A DNA stretch of 38,234 bases, taken from positions 1 to 38,234 of the forward strand of contig JAFWWA010000035.1 in the NCBI GenBank assembly GCA_017523755.1. Reading direction: 5' to 3'. Each line of letters begins with the position of its first letter. The first letter of the stretch is position 1. The position numbers were made by a program, and so were the translations under genes. Shown here piece by piece: positions 32,249 through 38,234 of this stretch. The notes beneath the pieces were generated by a model, which saw only the letters and a program-made list of their open reading frames with translations, made no database searches and was not told the DNA's origin. The stretch is from Christensenellaceae bacterium. GTDB taxonomy: Bacteria > Bacillota > Clostridia > Christensenellales > Christensenellaceae.

Positions 32249-33425
32249 TCTCAGGAAAAAGATGGTGCTGCCTGCGGCGATGATGAGAAGCTTCGTTATG
32301 GGCTTCAAGGGCAGCATAACGAACCTGTTCATCCTTGATATAGCGATGGAGTTCGGTCGCTCGATGTCGGAGCTTGGAGGGATGATAGCGGCTAACTACA
32401 TAGCCGGAGTCATCGTTCCTTTCATTGCGGGCAGAGCCTCCGACCTCATAGGGAAAAAGAAGGTGATAATGATCTCGATGATCATAGCGGCCGCAGGTGC
32501 GCTCATGATAGCCTTCTCGAAAAGCGTAGGTGTCTATATCATAGGGACGATAGTCCTCGGTATCGGAAACACCGCTTCCAACGGAGCCATAACTCCCGCG
32601 CTTGCCGATATGTTCCCTAAGAAGGCGACAAGATACATAAGCCTGCTTCATGTGACGATAAGCTCTGCCACGATGGTAGCTCCCATGACCCTTCTTTTCC
32701 TGCACGACAGGCTCGGGGTGACCTGGAGATATGCTCTTATCGGCATAGCGGTGCTGACTTTTATTCCGTTCTTAATGATAGCCATGTCGGATATACGGGA
32801 GCCTGAAGGAGCAAGGCCTGCCCACGGCATAAAAGAGATGCTTGCGCTCCTGAAGGATCCGGTGCTTCTGCTCGGAGCGATATCCCTTCTTTTCTACTGC
32901 GCTACGGATAACGTTTATTCAGCTTTCTTGAGCATATTCTATAACGGCAAGTTCAACAGTACTCTGTTCAGCTCGTATGCCCTGACCCTTCATGGCGCTA
33001 TGTACGCACTTGCAAGGTTTCTGGCAGGCTACGTTAAGAAGAACACGAAATGGCTTGGCCTTATAACGCTTCTTATCAGCACCTTTGCGCTCATCATGGT
33101 TACGGTCGTAAAAGAACCTGTGCAGGCTGTCGTTTTCTGTGCTCTTTACAGCCTTTCGTTCGCACCGCTCTATTCGATTGTTATAAGCACCACTGCTCTT
33201 GCATATCCGGGAAACTCGGGAACAGCTACGAGCCTGATGTTCCTGGGGGGCGGGCTCGGAGGGATGATCTTCTCGACGCCCGCATCCATCCTTGCGGGAA
33301 AGGTCGGGGTAGACTGGGTATTCTATCTCATGGCGTCGACCTGCGCCACGGCTCTTGTTCTGTTCCTGCTCTACAGCAGGCTTCTTGAAAAGCGCAACAA
33401 AAAAGATCCTGATGCCGTCCGGTAA
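32226..33425 (+). CDS. MFS transporter, third of three tandem paralogues
   Basis: A 399-residue major facilitator. Motif A is 'GRASDLIGKKKV'; the shared loop is 'TPALADMFPKKATRYISLLH'; the shared second-half motif is 'FYCATDNVYSAF'; TM11 has 'NSGTATSLMFLGGGLGG'. ATG 32226, preceded by AGGAAAGAGAG, overlaps the end of the second gene by 23 bases, so the genes are translationally linked. Its last codons form the left arm of the operon terminator (from 33399). Confidence 0.86.
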   Translation: MKKDRRTDLRKKMVLPAAMMRSFVMGFKGSITNLFILDIAMEFGRSMSELGGMIAANYIAGVIVPFIAGRASDLIGKKKVIMISMIIAAAGALMIAFSKSVGVYIIGTIVLGIGNTASNGAITPALADMFPKKATRYISLLHVTISSATMVAPMTLLFLHDRLGVTWRYALIGIAVLTFIPFLMIAMSDIREPEGARPAHGIKEMLALLKDPVLLLGAISLLFYCATDNVYSAFLSIFYNGKFNSTLFSSYALTLHGAMYALARFLAGYVKKNTKWLGLITLLISTFALIMVTVVKEPVQAVVFCALYSLSFAPLYSIVISTTALAYPGNSGTATSLMFLGGGLGGMIFSTPASILAGKVGVDWVFYLMASTCATALVLFLLYSRLLEKRNKKDPDAVR

Positions 33426-33469
33426 TACGGGAGTCCCGTAATGCCCGGATCGGTTCAGGATCTTTTTTT
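33399..33469. terminator. terminator overlapping the end of the third MFS gene
   Basis: AAAAAAGATCCTGA (33399-33412, inside the coding region) pairs with TCAGGATCTTTTTT (33455-33468), enclosing an inner TACGGG-AGT-CCCGTA hairpin. The symmetry allows use by the minus-strand DUF1858 gene as well. Confidence 0.8.
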
Positions 33470-33486
33470 ATTCTCTAAACAGGGAA

Positions 33487-33687
33487 TTACTCGCCGAAAT
33501 ACTCGTTCAGTCTGTCTACAAGTTCATCAGCGTCGATCCCATGGACCATGCAAGCCTGTTCAATGCTCTCGCCTGCAGCCGAAGGGCAGCCTATGCAGAA
33601 CATTCCCATTTCGAAGAAAACAGGAGCGCAGTTGATGTCACGTTCAATAACGTTGTTGATGATCGAGTTCTTTGTGACTTTTGCCAT
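33487..33687 (-). CDS. DUF1858 / hybrid-cluster-associated redox disulfide protein
   Basis: A 66-residue protein of the DUF1858 family (TIGR03980, redox disulfide domain often found with hybrid cluster proteins). The CxxC is C31-C34 in 'GMFCIGCPSA'; further Cys are at 20 and 46; it ends 'GIDADELVDRLNEYFGE'. Presumed role: thiol redox or cluster handling in anaerobes. No hybrid cluster protein gene is in the window. AAGGAG 9 bases before ATG 33687 decides the start over an upstream in-frame ATG. Confidence 0.88.
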   Translation of the reverse strand: MAKVTKNSIINNVIERDINCAPVFFEMGMFCIGCPSAAGESIEQACMVHGIDADELVDRLNEYFGE

Positions 33688-33731
33688 TATATAAATCTCC
33701 TTAAGCATTATTTTCAATTATCCCATAGACA

Positions 33732-33759
33732 ATTATACTCAAAAAGTCAGCCGAATCAA
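33732..33759 (-). promoter_or_regulatory. promoter for the DUF1858 gene
   Basis: On the minus strand TTGATT, a 16-bp spacer and TATAAT, about 45 bases before the start. Confidence 0.65.
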
Positions 33760-33900
33760 TATGTTTGGGAACTGTCAGGGCACATTACATGAGTTTAAAA
33801 AGTTTTTCATGATTTTCTTGTCAGAGTTTCTAAGATCTCCGTATTCTTTAATGGAATCAGCTCTGGAACCATTGTGTTCCAGACCCATAGTACCACATAA

Positions 33901-33929
33901 TTGACATCACACATGTAGCGGTATAGAAT
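33901..33929 (+). promoter_or_regulatory. promoter for the Rhs remnant
   Basis: TTGACA (33901-33906), a 17-bp spacer and TAGAAT (33924-33929). The leader to the remnant's ATG is about 85 nt and shows no other clear element. The rest of 33718-34020 holds nothing else I can name. Confidence 0.7.
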
Positions 33930-34020
33930 AAAACCGCACAAACAATAAGTGAATATATCAGGAATCGAGACCGACAGCTCAGGGATGGCAGTTAAGACGC
34001 AAGAGTATGGAGGCATGGCC

Positions 34021-34524
34021 ATGAAGAAGAGTCTTCTCATAAGCTTTGCCATAGCTTTAGTGAGCATAGCAGTCTGCTGTCTTAATATGCCCTTAAGAGT
34101 GCTGGCAGAGGAGATGAAGGAAGACAGAGATATAGAGGAATATGCAGATAAGACGGGCTTCTCACCTGATACTGAGGTCGCGTACAGCTCTCTTGTAAGC
34201 GAGATAGAGACTTTAAGGGGAGAAAGTGAAAAGCGGTTCTTAAGGGAAGACGGAGCATATGAGGCAGTGGTGTATCCGTATCCGGGACATGGAAGGATAT
34301 AGACAATACTCTAAGATATACTGAAGAAGGCTTTACTACGACCGTGACAGACAAACAGGGAAGGGATACCACCTATCGGTTTAGTAACGGAGGACAGGCT
34401 GTAAGCATAAGGGATAAGGATCATTTCAATAAGAGACCAAGATCGTGCTACAGATAAGACCAATACATATTTTGTAGATGAATTTGCTGAAAAGATCAGA
34501 AAAGAGATCATAGAACACAAATAG
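34021..34524 (+). pseudogene. collapsed Rhs-type wall-associated polymorphic toxin gene
   Basis: From ATG 34021 (GGAGG 7 bases upstream) a signal peptide 'MKKSLLISFAIALVSIAVCC' leads into 'VSEIETLRGESEKRFLREDG' and 'AYEAVVYPYP', the typical N-terminus of wall-associated Rhs repeat proteins. The frame stops at 34302. In another frame 'SGTWKDIDNTLRYTEEGFTT' (from about 34284) continues the same N-terminal domain, then 'YRFSNGGQAVSIRDKD' looks like a YD-type unit, stopping at 34457. A third frame (about 34432-34524) gives 'KTNTYFVDEFAEKIRKEIIE' and looks like a C-terminal tail. A functional protein would have well over 1000 residues, so most of it has been deleted. Promoter and terminator remain. 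Confidence 0.75.
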
Positions 34525-34548
34525 ATTTTATTAGACATTAAGGGCTAC

Positions 34549-34577
34549 AGACTTAATCGACGACTGCAGTCTTTTTT
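34549..34577 (+). terminator. terminator after the Rhs remnant
   Basis: AGACT pairs with AGTCT across a 14-nt loop that also holds the self-complementary GACTGCAGTC; seven Ts follow. Confidence 0.55.
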
Positions 34578-34679
34578 TATCAGTTCCTGGAGTCAGGTGT
34601 ATCGGCCGGTATGGTATAAAGGAATCTCATAATACAAAAAAATGAAGCATTGGAGATATTTCTTGATTTCAGATAATAA

Positions 34680-34727
34680 AAAACTGCAGAACACATGGCG
34701 AAATCTGCCGTGTATCTGCAGTTCTAT
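34680..34727 (-). terminator. terminator of the minus-strand lipoprotein gene
   Basis: AACTGCAGA and TCTGCAGTT form the outer stem and ACA-GGC/GCC-TGT-type pairing the inner stem. On the minus strand it ends in TTTTTTATT. Confidence 0.8.
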
Positions 34728-34744
34728 TGTTTATTTTCTTCTTA

Positions 34745-35410
34745 TCAGTTCTGTTCTGTTTCTTCAAAAACAGCTAAGAATTCAGCATCTTCTGTAAGTT
34801 CGACAGTGATCTCAGCATCGGTCGAATAATCTTCTCCGTTTTTGGTCCATTTTACGAATTTTGAACCTTCATTTGCTTTTGCAGCAAATACATAAGTCTC
34901 AGGTCCTTCAAGGCCGAGATATGCAGACTGAGATGGGAACTCATTATCAAACTCAATGGTTTCTCCTTCTTTTGCATAAGCTATCATGCCGCTTCCCATT
35001 CCGTCTATATTGATGGTTACGGTAAGCGCAGCTTTGGGCATTTCCTTAGCTTCGAAATGATAGGTCTCTCCTTTTTCTACTGCTACTGTTATGCCGGTTT
35101 CACCTTCTTCAGAAACGGTCACGATATAATCGTCACCATCTTCATATTCAGAAGTAAGGTTTCCATGAAGGGTGGTTCCGTCCTGTTCAATGAACCATCC
35201 ATGAGGCTGACCGTCTACAATAACTGTTACACCCCAGCCTGGATATGTTTCCTGATCTTCTGATTCTGTAATAAGACATACATTGCCGTCTTTATCCTCA
35301 AAATAACCATTACGGGTCCAGACAAAATCCTTGTCGCTCTTTTTAGCGCTGCAGGCAGCAAAAGAGATAAGAAGAAGCATAGACAGAATAAGACAAATAG
35401 GTTTTTTCAT
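34745..35410 (-). CDS. lipoprotein with InlB B-repeat-like domain
   Basis: A 221-residue lipoprotein: signal peptide with lipobox 'ISFAAC' (Cys20), then a first domain with 'DFVWTRNGYFEDKDGNVCLI' and 'VTVIVDGQPHGWFIEQDGTT', and a C-terminal domain 'ANEGSKFVKWTKNGEDYSTD' with 'ITVELTEDAEFLAVFE'. The last part follows the divergent InlB B-repeat / Listeria-Bacteroides repeat pattern ('G--F--W--NG-------T-----D--L-AVF'), usually a surface adhesion or spacer module. GGAGG lies 7 bases before the ATG, and TATAAT upstream is a likely -10. It sits between the Rhs remnant and the immunity fragments and is intact. Confidence 0.75.
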   Translation of the reverse strand: MKKPICLILSMLLLISFAACSAKKSDKDFVWTRNGYFEDKDGNVCLITESEDQETYPGWGVTVIVDGQPHGWFIEQDGTTLHGNLTSEYEDGDDYIVTVSEEGETGITVAVEKGETYHFEAKEMPKAALTVTINIDGMGSGMIAYAKEGETIEFDNEFPSQSAYLGLEGPETYVFAAKANEGSKFVKWTKNGEDYSTDAEITVELTEDAEFLAVFEETEQN

Positions 35411-35516
35411 ATTTCATCCTCCGCTTTATTATAAATGAGCCTGTTTTTAAGCAGACTAGGAGATTTTATCATGAAACAGAATAAAATGCAATAAAACCAT
35501 TTGGTGAACAGTAAAG

Positions 35517-35624
35517 ATGTCAAATTATTATAACTGGGGTACGGTGGAAAAGTATCAGTGGGTAAAATACATTGGGATGATAAGGATAAGAATAATAATA
35601 AAAGATAAGTTTATTGAGGACAAA
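35517..35624 (+). pseudogene. fragment of a membrane-anchored immunity-like gene
   Basis: An open frame from ATG 35517 reads 'MSNYYNWGTVEKYQWVKYIG' and then 'MIRIRIIIKDKFIEDK'. The second part (35576-35624) matches 16801-16849 of the intact gene at 16712 at 46 of 49 bases, in the same frame. Homology ends at 35624, where the next immunity fragment begins. The first 20 codons do not match the intact gene and probably come from yet another gene. Confidence 0.7.
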
Positions 35625-36474
35625 GGGGGGAACATCTTTATATTCGAACGATACAGCAAGTGACCTACGTGGAGATTATATTGATGGATTAAAGTGAGGA
35701 TATACTAATGAGGATATAACAAATGAATTGATAGATCAGGATCAAAGTTTATTTGGAGATAAAGAGGAAGAACCATTGTTTTGGTTTGCACTAGCTGATA
35801 CTCAATGGAATTATGGTAGATTACTACCAAGTGTTAAAGAAAAGGCATTGTTGTTTCTTTCGAAGGAAGGAGAGCTATAGCGTTGGAAAGAACATGGAGA
35901 GAGACAATGGACGGAATGGAAGGGAACTCATAATAAACTCAAGAGAAAATTGGAAGCACAACAGCCACCACTAAAGAAAGTAACGAAATTTAAATTATGT
36001 CAATGCAAATGGCATCTCGGTGATGTTTTGCTTATCAGTTTTCTAGTAGCATGTTTTGCTTATCAGTTTTCTAGTAGTTATAGTGTTGATAAGGGCTTTT
36101 ATGGAAGGTATTTTTCCTTTAGAAAAATATCAGAAGTTACATGGTGGCCTGGACATGTTATCCCAGTAATACAGATTTATGGACTAATATCTGACCAGTT
36201 GTTGACAGTGGATCAATTGATGGGAGCAGATCTTCTTTCAATAATATATCCGAATAAATCACAAGGGCATTGTATCAAACTGATCTCTGAATCGAATAGA
36301 AGCGTTCCATTGTCGAACCTCACATATCTAGGAAATCAAATAGAAGATGACTTGATTCCATTTCGAGACCATAATTATTGGACGGGATACTATCCGGTGG
36401 GTTGGGAATCAAGCAAATATAATACAAAGATCGAACATTTTGTGATTAATATGTATCTAGACTGGAATAATTGA
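35625..36474 (+). pseudogene. decayed two-domain immunity-like gene (ADTQW / Imm26-like)
   Basis: One frame runs from about 35626 to TGA at 36472-36474, interrupted by TGA at 35695 and TAG at 35878. Its N-terminal part reads 'GTSLYSNDTASDLRGDYIDG', 'GYTNEDITNELIDQDQSLFG' and 'PLFWFALADTQWNYGRLLP'; its C-terminal part has 'CKWHLGDVLL', 'ISEVTWWPGHVIPVIQIYG' and 'DHNYWTGYYPVGWESSKYN'. I recognise this as a Firmicutes protein type whose C-terminal part resembles Imm26-like immunity proteins; the exact Pfam name needs checking. The original start codon is lost at the junction with the preceding fragment. A 26-bp repeat (36024, 36052) adds an extra hydrophobic insert. The last 175 codons are open but lack a clear start. 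Confidence 0.65.
36024..36077 (+). repeat. 26-bp direct repeat with 28-bp period
   Basis: TGTTTTGCTTATCAGTTTTC plus six more bases occurs at 36024-36049 and again at 36052-36077. It is a recent tandem duplication inside the decayed immunity gene; the two copies are read in different frames. Confidence 0.92.
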
Positions 36475-36537
36475 ATATAAGTATATGATTGGCGTGTCGG
36501 GTAGATTCATCTATCAGGTCATCATTGCTTGCTATGT

Positions 36538-36566
36538 TTGACAAAAGAATATGTATAATATATACT
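36538..36566 (+). promoter_or_regulatory. consensus promoter for the HlyC/CorC leader
   Basis: A perfect TTGACA (36538-36543), a 17-bp spacer and TATACT (36561-36566). Predicted transcription start near 36573. Confidence 0.8.
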
Positions 36567-36590
36567 CAACCTAGAAAAAGAGAGGAAAAA

Positions 36591-36647
36591 ATGGACGACA
36601 CAGACGGCACACGATCAAATGTGCTTGAAAACAGGATAGAACAGTGA
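36591..36647 (+). CDS. 18-codon leader ORF
   Basis: ATG 36591, preceded by AGAGAGG with 5 bases of spacing, encodes MDDTDGTRSNVLENRIEQ and stops one base before a terminator hairpin. The close fit of ribosome site, ORF and terminator suggests a translated leader. Confidence 0.5.
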   Translation: MDDTDGTRSNVLENRIEQ

Positions 36648-36648
36648 G

Positions 36649-36689
36649 CATAGTCCTTGCAGATAAGGGTGCAGGGGTTATGTTTTTTT
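36649..36689 (+). terminator. intrinsic terminator (possible attenuator) before the HlyC/CorC gene
   Basis: A 13-bp stem: CATAGTCCTTGCA (36649-36661) pairs with TGCAGGGGTTATG (36670-36682) using three G-U pairs, with an 8-nt loop and seven Ts at 36683-36689. It lies 40 bases upstream of the gene start. Confidence 0.75.
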
Positions 36690-36728
36690 GTCTGAAAAAA
36701 TGTCGCCGTTTATAAGGAGGTAATCACA

Positions 36729-38066
36729 GTGTCATCAGACCCGATTGGGCCCCATTTGATTTTACAGTTTGTTTTGATACTCATAAATGCTTTTTTTGCA
36801 GGGACAGAGATCGCCGTGCTTTCGCTCAGCGAAGGAATGGTGAAAAAGCAGAGTGAGAGCGGAGACAAGATAAGCGAGAGGCTACTTAAGCTCATAGAGG
36901 AGCCGTCCGGATTCTTATCAACGATACAGGTCTGTATCACTCTTGCAGGTTTCATGGGCTCTGCTTTTGCAGCGGATACCTTTGCGTCGAGAGTGACGGA
37001 CTGGCTGATAGGACTCGGGTCTTCGATCCCGAGGACTACGCTAAACGCGCTTTCGGTCATAGCGATAACGCTGATACTTTCGTTTTTCACGCTGGTCTTC
37101 GGCGAGCTGGTACCTAAAAGGATAGCCATGCATAATCCCGAAAAATGGGCCAGGTTCTCTGTGAGCGTGATCAGGGCGATGAGCTTTATATTAAAGCCTG
37201 TCGTGTGGCTCCTTTCCAAAGCCACGAACGGAGTGTTAAGGCTCCTTGGGATCAATCCGGAAGAGGACACAGAGAACGTTTCCGAGTCCCAGATAAGGAT
37301 GATGGTCGACATCGGGGAAGAGAAAGGCACCATCGAGACGAACGAAAGAGATCTGATCGAGAATATATTCGAATTCAACAACGTGACTGCGTTTGACGTC
37401 ATGGTCCACAGGACCGATATGATCGTCATATATGCCGACGACGACGATAAGGAGATAATGAGGACCATAAAGGAGAGCGGACTTTCGAGGTTCCCGGTCT
37501 GCGGCGAGGACGTGGACGATATCTTAGGTATACTGAGGACCAGGGAGTACCTGCTCAACTCGCTTGCCGATGAGCCTAAGCCCGTAAGGGAGTTGATAGC
37601 TCCGGCATATTTCGTTCCCGAGACTGTCAAGGCGGACGTGCTGTTCAGGGACATGCAGGCTAAAAAGGTGCAGATCGCAGTCGTGCTCGATGAGTTCGGC
37701 GGGACTTCCGGTCTTATAACCATGGAAGACCTCATGGAAGAGATCTTCGGCAATATATACGATGAATTCGACCAGCATGAGGAGCAGGAGATCAGCAAGG
37801 TCGGCGACAACCTCTGGAAGGTCGCCGGAAACGTCGAGCTTGACAATCTTTTCGAAGTGCTCGAAATGGATTACGAGGAAAGTGAAGATTACTCGACGCT
37901 TGGAGGACTGGTCTTCAGCCAGTTCTCTGTGATACCGGAAGACGGATCACAGCCTGAGATAGACGCCCTGGGGCTGCATATCAAGGTCGAGGAGATAACG
38001 GAGCACAGGGTCGAATGGGCACTCGTTTCCAAGCTTCCCGAGGAGAAGGAAGAAGACGAGGACTGA
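36729..38066 (+). CDS. HlyC/CorC-family (CNNM-CBS) membrane protein
   Basis: A 445-residue protein of the hemolysin C/CorC family. It has an N-terminal CNNM (DUF21) membrane domain (about residues 1-190, with 'NAFFAGTEIAVLSLSE', 'IQVCITLAGFMGSAFAADT' and 'LVFGELVPKRIA'), a CBS pair ('VNVTAFDVMVHRTDM'-type start near 218, 'LRTREYLLNS', 'VQIAVVLDEFGGTSGLITME') and a C-terminal CorC/HlyC transporter-associated domain ending near residue 435. Such proteins are linked to Mg2+ or Co2+ export and homeostasis. The start is GTG 36729, with AAGGAGG 7 bases ahead. It appears to be expressed through the terminator-containing leader at 36573-36690. Confidence 0.9.
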   Translation: MSSDPIGPHLILQFVLILINAFFAGTEIAVLSLSEGMVKKQSESGDKISERLLKLIEEPSGFLSTIQVCITLAGFMGSAFAADTFASRVTDWLIGLGSSIPRTTLNALSVIAITLILSFFTLVFGELVPKRIAMHNPEKWARFSVSVIRAMSFILKPVVWLLSKATNGVLRLLGINPEEDTENVSESQIRMMVDIGEEKGTIETNERDLIENIFEFNNVTAFDVMVHRTDMIVIYADDDDKEIMRTIKESGLSRFPVCGEDVDDILGILRTREYLLNSLADEPKPVRELIAPAYFVPETVKADVLFRDMQAKKVQIAVVLDEFGGTSGLITMEDLMEEIFGNIYDEFDQHEEQEISKVGDNLWKVAGNVELDNLFEVLEMDYEESEDYSTLGGLVFSQFSVIPEDGSQPEIDALGLHIKVEEITEHRVEWALVSKLPEEKEEDED

Positions 38067-38104
38067 AGATAAACAACTCAAGGCTAAAAAAAAGGTTCTA
38101 CAAT

Positions 38105-38139
38105 AAATGTTGGGGTGTGAAAACACTTCAACATTTTTT
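38105..38139 (+). terminator. long hairpin with T-run
   Basis: AAATGTTGGGGTGT, tetraloop GAAA, ACACTTCAACATTT: 14 pairs with two G-U, followed by TTT. It would terminate the HlyC/CorC transcript and shield an IS from outside transcription. Confidence 0.75.
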
Positions 38140-38221
38140 GATACAAAAAAATCGAGCATAAAGTGCGACATTGGTTTAAAATTTAATCGCCAAAAAAAAC
38201 TCAAACAAGGAGGCACTGGTT

Positions 38222-38234
38222 ATGCTCGACAATA
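38222..38234 (+). CDS. start of an ORF, probable transposase
   Basis: ATG CTC GAC AAT (MLDN...) with AAGGAGG 8 bases before it; only four codons are in the window. The transposase call rests on the IS-like end just upstream. Confidence 0.35.

Larger units (their letters stand above)
38093..38234 (+). mobile_element. probable left end of a second IS (ISL3-like)
   Basis: GGTTCTACAATAAATGTTGG at 38095-38114 resembles the terminal inverted repeat of ISL3-type elements ('GG-TCT--A-AAATGTTGG'), and an ORF with a perfect AAGGAGG site begins 108 bases later. The element runs out of the window. The alternative is that this is only the terminator region of the preceding gene. Confidence 0.4.

Noticed and set aside
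35695..35880. Recoding of TGA (selenocysteine or Trp) in the 35.6 kb gene
   Set aside because: The second in-frame interruption is TAG, the start codon is lost and there is a tandem duplication; simple decay explains all of it. All intact neighbours also use TGA as stop.
1..38234. tRNA, rRNA, prophage or replication-origin signals
   Set aside because: I saw no tRNA-like cloverleaf with a GGTTCGAATCC-type arm, no rRNA segments, no phage structural genes and no cluster of DnaA boxes or iterons. A covariance-model scan would be needed to exclude small RNAs.

Overview
The window looks like a chromosomal segment of a low-to-mid GC Gram-positive anaerobe, most likely a clostridial gut or rumen bacterium. 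This is an inference from strong AGGAGG-type ribosome sites, sigma-A-like promoters, many lipoproteins with Gram-positive lipoboxes, and a gene set (AIM24/TIGR00266, DUF362, DUF1858 redox disulfide protein, COG2509 flavoprotein, CofE-like ligase, free-standing MetH activation domain) that is common in Clostridia. Core genes use AGG for Arg and ATA for Ile very heavily. No rRNA, tRNA or CRISPR array was seen. Both edges carry what look like insertion sequence ends: an IS3-type transposase C-terminus at 1-60, and a probable IS start with the first codons of an ORF at 38222.

Layout. 304-2035: AIM24-family protein and DUF362 protein. 2207-5847: a two-gene heterodimeric ABC exporter with the expected split between a degenerate and a canonical ATPase site. 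5918-8694 (minus): M20 peptidase, galactokinase galK and a PH-domain protein. 8858-10270: membrane-anchored transglutaminase-like protein. 10337-12055 (minus): free-standing methionine synthase activation-domain protein and FkbM methyltransferase.

12.2-19.1 kb is a clearly different, AT-rich accessory island on the plus strand. It holds a broken NTF2-fold immunity gene, several unrelated small lipoproteins and membrane-anchored proteins, a gene broken across three reading frames, an Ig-like lipoprotein, a four-TM protein and an HELTH metalloprotease-like protein. It reads as an immunity/orphan module graveyard of a polymorphic (Rhs-type) toxin locus, with some cassettes still intact.

19236-22315 returns to core genes: thioesterase, PHP phosphoesterase, rpiB (minus) and a CofE-like ligase. 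Then follow a lipoprotein, metG (minus, with a leader ORF), a YcxB-like protein and nudC (minus), two overlapping flavoprotein genes (YhiN type and COG2509 type), three tandem paralogous MFS transporters, and a DUF1858 protein (minus).

33.9-36.5 kb is a second accessory patch. It has a collapsed Rhs/wall-associated toxin gene (signal peptide, N-terminal domain, one YD-like unit and a tail, all frameshifted), an InlB-repeat-like lipoprotein, and a mosaic of immunity gene fragments. One 49-bp stretch there matches an intact gene of the first island at 46 of 49 positions, tying the two patches together. The window ends with a HlyC/CorC-family protein preceded by a strong promoter, an 18-codon ORF and an intrinsic terminator, which looks like an attenuation leader.
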